Part shown: positions 59,190-64,000 of the stretch, one piece after another
Layout of the letters: each line of letters opens with the position of its first letter
How positions within the stretch are numbered: position 1 is the first letter of the stretch
Translations under genes and position numbers: made by a program
Assembly: GCA_027563935.2 (NCBI GenBank)
Contig: CM050446.2
Span: 124,760,499 to 124,824,498, forward strand
Origin: Costus lasius
Taxonomy: Eukaryota > Streptophyta > Magnoliopsida > Zingiberales > Costaceae
DNA length: 64,000 bases
Reading direction: 5' to 3'
Notes under the pieces: generated by a model
What the model saw: only the letters and a program-made list of their open reading frames with translations
The model's database searches: none
Told to the model about the DNA's origin: nothing

Positions 59190-59634
59190 TGTTAGATCGA
59201 TCCTAAGATCTTGCTCATAAATTGAATGAAAAAATACTGTAATAAAATATACCAGATTTCATGATGCTGTGAATTCAACCAGAGTGGTCTTCCAATTGAT
59301 TGTGCCGATTGATCAGGAGAGGCGGGGCGGCCGATGGGAACCAAATACTGAAAACCTCTCTAGAATCGTACACCTCAATCAGGGACCATACCTATTTATA
59401 GGATAAATATAATGGGAATAATTATTTATCAATCCATCAGAGATAAGATAATTATGCCCCCAGGGATTCTACACATAATTAAAAGCCCCTTTCCACACTA
59501 TAATTAATAGATGACAATAAATAAATTAGAGATAAAATTATATACGATTAAATACTGCAATGCATGTACGTCTACATGCTCAAATGCAATCTATTATGTA
59601 TGTATATGATGCACAGTCCACATAGATCCTAACA
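59190..59634 (-). repeat. 3' LTR of the copia element
   Basis: 445 bp with terminal TGTTAG/CTAACA inverted ends. On its outer side plain sequence leads to the foldback MITE. Confidence 0.88.
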
Positions 59635-60042
59635 ACCTCCCACTTGGACGATGCAACTATGTATTTACACAATAAAACCTTAAATCGTATATAAATCTCT
59701 ATCACAATCTTTATGCGCATAAAACTTAAGATGTCATCTGAAACAATCTCGTCCATTAGTCTTATTAACACAAGCACCAAAGGGGCAGTCATTGACATAT
59801 TATCGCAATTAGACCCACAGTGATGACATGTATTAACTCAACCAAATGACATAGATCTAGTATAGATGTGTAGTATGGAAATAACATAATGTGATAACAT
59901 CACTTTTAATTTCCAACTGGTCTAACCTTAACTAAATGAGATCAAAGAACAGAGTAAATAATGAAAGCTGAAAAATTTCATTAATGTCATGACAATAAAT
60001 ACAGGAATAACCAAATGGAACAAAATGTGCACTCTCACTAAA

Positions 60043-63000
60043 TCAAATGACATCAAAACCTGCAATCCCCATGTTTTCAAGATGCTTATGAAAAACTTTT
60101 GGAGCTAATGCCTTAGTGAGTGGATCTGCAATTATAAAATTTGTTCCTATGAACTCAATAGAAATTAAGTCACTCTGAACTCTTTCTTTTACAATAAGGA
60201 ACTTGATGTCTATATGTTTTGATTTAGAAGAGCTCCTATTGTTGTTGGAATACAAGACTGCTGCTCTATTGTCACAAAATAACTTGAGTGGTCTTTCAAC
60301 ACCATTGACAATCTGCAGTCTTGAAATGAAATTACGCAGCCATATAGCATGATTGGATGCCTCATAACATGCAACAAATTATGCTTTCATAGTAGAAGAT
60401 GCAACAAGTGTATGCTTAGCACTTTTCCAAGATATTGCACCTCCAGCTAATAGAAACACAAATCCAGATGTCGATTTACGGTTGTCTTGGCATCCAACAA
60501 AGTCAGAATCAGATCATTGAAGTCAGAATCAGAATACTCAATGATCTCAAGACTGTCTGACTTTCTGTAAATGAGCATATAATCTTTTGTGTTTTGCAAA
60601 TATCTGAAAACTCTTTTGGCTGCAACCCAATGTTCTCTTCCTGGATTACTTTGATATCTGCCAAGCATTCCAACAATGTATGCAAGGTCAGGACGAGTGC
60701 AGACCTGTGCATACATCAAACTCCCTACTGACGAAGCATAAGGGATGTTTTCCATAAATTTAGAATCAATTTCACCTTTTGGACACTGTTTTAGACTGAA
60801 TTTATCTCCTTTAGCCATAGGGGTTTCAAGTGGTCTACAATTTTGCATGCCAAATTATTGCAATACTTTTTCAATATAACTCTTTTGTGATAATCCTAAT
60901 ATTCCTTGTGAATGATCACGATGAATCTGGATCCCTAATACAAAAGATATTTCACCAAGATCTTTCATTTCAAATTGCTTTGAAAGAAATTTCTTAGCAT
61001 CCTAAAGTAATTGCAGATCGCTACTAGCAAACAAAATGTCATCCACATAAAGAACCAGAAAAATAAATTTACTTCCACTGAACTTATGGTACACACAATC
61101 TTCAATAGTATTCACCTCAATACCAAATGAGAGAATCACCTGATGAAACTTTTGATACCATTGACGGGAAGCTTGCTTAAGCTCATAAATGGATTTCTTT
61201 AATTTACAAAACCAATTGAGTAGATCCGTTTGAATCTAATCTTTCTGGCTGTAACATATAAATTGTTTCCTCAATGTCACCATTGAGAAAAGCTGTCTTA
61301 ACATCAATTTGATGAAGTTCAAGGTCAAAAAAATACTACCAGAGCCATAATTATTCTAAAAGATTCTTTCGATGAAACCGGAGAGAAAGTCTCTTTATAG
61401 TCAATGTCTTCCCTTTGGGTGAATCCCTTAGCGACAAGACGTGCTTTAAATCTTTCCATATTGCCTTGTGAATCCCTTTTGGTTTTAAAAATCCATTTGC
61501 AACCAATAGGTCTCACTCCTTCAGGCAATGGTACAAGATCCCAAAAGTCATTGTCTTTCATAGACTGAATTTTTTTCACCTATGACATCAATCCATTTTT
61601 GAGCTTTAGAATAATTAATTGCTTCATGGAAGGTGAGTGGATCATCTCCCACTGAATCAATATTATCCTGATGTTCTTGAAGAAATACAACATAATCACT
61701 GGAAATTGCACTTCTCTTGTCTCTTCTGGATCTCCTTAAAGGCTCTAGTTCATTTTGAGTTTGAGGTTGTTGAGTTTGATCCTGATGCTCCTCATAAACT
61801 CTGGATTGAGGAACAGTTGGATATTTTGGATGGGCAGGAAGCTCAACATTGTCCTCTAAATGCTGTTGTTGAATAACATTTGGAATGAAAATTTGATCAT
61901 AGTCAATAACAGCTACAGGAGGAATATCAACTGATTCCTCTTCTAAGACAAAGTCATTAGCCTTATCATCCCCCCTAAACTCAACATCCTCAAGAAATCT
62001 AGCATTTCCCGTCTCAAAAAATGTTATAGTTTTAGGATCATAGAATTTGTAACCCCTGGACTTCTCAGGGTATCCTACAAAATAGCTACTAACTGTTCTT
62101 GCATTGAGTTTCTTTTCATGTGGCCTAAAAGGCCTACCCTCAGCTGGACATCCCCAAACACGAAAATACTTTATGACAAGTTTCTTACCTGTCTATAATT
62201 CGTAAGGGGTTTTGTTTGTAGCTTTTGTAGGAACTCTGTTGAGAATATAAACTGCAGTTTTTAATGCATCTCCCCATAGGGAATGTGGTAAAGTAGTACG
62301 GCAAATCATACTTCGTACCATATCCTTAAGTGTTATGTTCCTCCTTTCTGATACACCATTCATGTTTGGAGAACCAGACATGGTGTACTGAAGAACAATC
62401 TCACACTCACTAAGAAATCTAGCAAATGGACCTGGACGTTGTTCACCTGATATGTCATACCTGCCGTAGTATTCACCACCACGATCGGATTGTATGGCCT
62501 TAATTGTTTTTCCAAATTGATTTTCAACTTCGGCCTTAAACAACTTAAAAATGTCCAATGCTTGTGATTTCTCATGCATTACATACAAATAGTCATATCG
62601 AGAATAATCGTCTATGAATGTGATAAAATATTGTTGACTATTCCATGAAGCCATAGGGAAAGGTTCACAAATATCTGTATGTATCAATTCTAAGACATCC
62701 TCAGTTCTCTTGGCTATAAAATTTCTCTTGTTAGTGGTTTTTCCCTTTATGCACTCAACACAAATATCATTATTTGAATCCTCAAATTTATCAAGAATTC
62801 CTTCTGAAACAAGCCTATCAATTCTCTTTTTAGAGATATGACCCAAACGTCTATGCCATAAGGAGAAAGAATTTTTTGTTGATAATTTGCATTTAGTGCC
62901 TCTAGTTTCAGTATTATGGGATTCATCACCTAAATTTACTGTTTCAAGTAAATAAAAGTTGTCAATTTAGATAAATAACTGGTTCCAATAAGTTTATAAT

Positions 63001-63402
63001 TGAGATAAATGCTACATTTTCTGTTACCAAATGAACAAACAAAACCTTCTTTGTCCAATACAAAAACTGAAACCAAATTCCGTCTAAAGACGGTACAATA
63101 AATGTGTTTTCCAATTCTATAAAAGAACTCGTATTTAACAACAACCGAAATGTCCCTATGCCTAAAACTTCCACTGGATTTCTAGCCCCCATAAAGATGA
63201 ATTTTTGTTCATCACTAGCCTTTTTGAAGTTTAGGCAACCTTGCATAGAAACACTTATGTAGGTTGTAGCACCGGAATCTAACCACCAAGCATTTCTAGG
63301 AACTGAAAATAAGTTTACCTCAGAGCTAACAAGACCAAATGGTGAATTATTTAAATAAGGAATGTTATTTAAAGTGGCAGTGACAGCGGAAGCATTAATC
63401 AT
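60043..63402 (-). pseudogene. copia polyprotein lacking most of gag
   Basis: The ATG at 63402 opens with the usual copia gag N-terminus (VTATLNNIPYLNNS), but within about 20 codons the frame jumps to the segment just before the protease (VSSEVNLFSVPRNAWW), so capsid and zinc-knuckle parts are gone; the joint is near 63335-63345. Protease: WWLDSGATTYIS (about 63270). Integrase: about 62193-62846, with catalytic D (TDICEPF), D ([10 protein letters not shown]) and E (GVSERRN). RT: about 61580 to 60850, with LYVDDILFAS intact (about 61045). RNase H: to the stop at 60043 (FCDNRAAVLYS, ADPLTKAL). Several stops (for example after TNKTPYEL at about 62193, and in RNase H near 60380) and frameshifts disable it. 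Confidence 0.85.
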
Positions 63403-64000
63403 ATTAACTGCAAAGAGAACCAATTACAAAACACAATAAGATTATAGAAGTATGTGATAAAAACAAGTAGTGAATAATCATAACTTTAATAAAATCTCAT
63501 CTCAAGATAACCAGAATAACATCAAGTCTAGTCTTTGGACAGAGAGTTGATTTACCATTTGGTTGTCTTGCGTAGTAATCGAGCATTGATGATAAAATCC
63601 TCATGTCGAGTACTTAGCCTTCCTTTGGGCCGACTAAGCACCCACAATTGACACCTAATAATCATCACACACTCATTACCACATGTGTATGTAATCCTTT
63701 GGCCAAACAACACTCGTCCTTTGGGTCGATATGTTGCCCACATAAAAAAAAACACACACCCTGCCTTAGTAATTCACAGTTCAAAAGATTTTATAGCAGA
63801 GGTCACTTTGGTGACTATACTAAGAAATCAGTTGAAATGAAAAATTAAGTATACCTTAACTTAATATTTTATTATCAAAAACTTTTAACAGCAGAGGCCA
63901 CTTTGGTGACTATACTATTAAAATAATTTGAAATAAAAATTAAGTTGAGTCATAATTAATCACTACTCATAAGCAGATAAAATCATAAATGTGTATGAAA
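63403..64000 (-). other. 5' leader of the copia element
   Basis: No coding frame. It contains an almost 100-bp direct repeat (copies near 63779 and 63880, each with agaggncactttggtgactatac). The words cccaaaggacgag and cccaaaggaaggc are a second, weaker repeat pair. A splice-acceptor-like TTCTCTTTGCAG ends at 63408 just before the ATG, so a leader intron is possible. Confidence 0.5.

Larger units (their letters stand above)
59190..64000 (-). mobile_element. Ty1/copia LTR retrotransposon, cut by the window edge
   Basis: A minus-strand element. Its 3' LTR lies at 59190-59634 (445 bp, TGTTAGGATC...GATCTAACA) with the polypurine tract (CCAAGTGGGAGGT) directly beside it. Domain order on the minus strand (protease, integrase, RT, RNase H) is the copia order. 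The 5' leader runs off the right edge, so the 5' LTR is not seen. Gag is largely missing. A candidate target duplication beside the 3' LTR is GCACG (59185-59189), to be compared with the far end. Confidence 0.92.

Overview
The window is nuclear DNA from a flowering plant. The genes have GT-AG introns, two of the protein genes start in very GC-rich sequence, the background is AT-rich, and LTR retrotransposons and MITEs fill most of the space between genes. The GC-rich gene starts suggest a monocot, but I cannot name a species.

Four host genes can be supported. (1) A 20-exon minus-strand gene (16553-22842) encodes a 799-residue mitochondrial HSP90 (HSP90-6/TRAP1-like); its promoter carries two heat-shock elements. 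(2) An intronless minus-strand gene (35501-37969) encodes a G-type lectin receptor-like kinase of the SD2-5 type with a non-RD kinase. (3) A three-exon plus-strand gene (42619-47276) encodes phosphatidylcholine:diacylglycerol cholinephosphotransferase (PDCT/ROD1). (4) A single-exon minus-strand gene (47845-49461) encodes a secreted glyoxal/aldehyde oxidase (GLOX) and converges on PDCT with about 570 bp between the stops. The four act in unrelated processes (mitochondrial protein folding, surface signalling, membrane and oil lipid exchange, apoplastic aldehyde oxidation), and nothing suggests joint function.

Layout. 0.3-13.0 kb: three tandem copies of a roughly 1.6-kb repeat, two of which carry a tRNA-Thr(CGT)-like sequence. 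The array is broken by a small non-autonomous LTR element (799-2686) and by a solo-LTR-like insertion (4324-11375), inside which sits a 5.4-kb Ty3/gypsy chromovirus (4869-10291). 13-16.5 kb: AT-rich intergenic DNA with a short MITE. 16.5-23.1 kb: the HSP90-6 gene, with a 461-bp foldback MITE in its upstream region. 23.8-33.7 kb: an old long-LTR gypsy element whose 5' LTR holds two further insertions. 35.5-49.5 kb: the other three genes. 51.3-56.0 kb: a third gypsy element without integrase or 3' LTR, followed by a 697-bp foldback element. 58.6-59.0 kb: another foldback. 59.2 kb to the right edge: a minus-strand Ty1/copia element that appears to have lost nearly all of gag.

I found no CRISPR array, operon or clearly undescribed protein system. 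The least ordinary signals are the tRNA-bearing tandem array, the foldback elements, the two insertions for which a paralogous empty site lies inside the same window, the predominance of C-to-T/G-to-A type stops in two gypsy elements, and the gag-less copia element.
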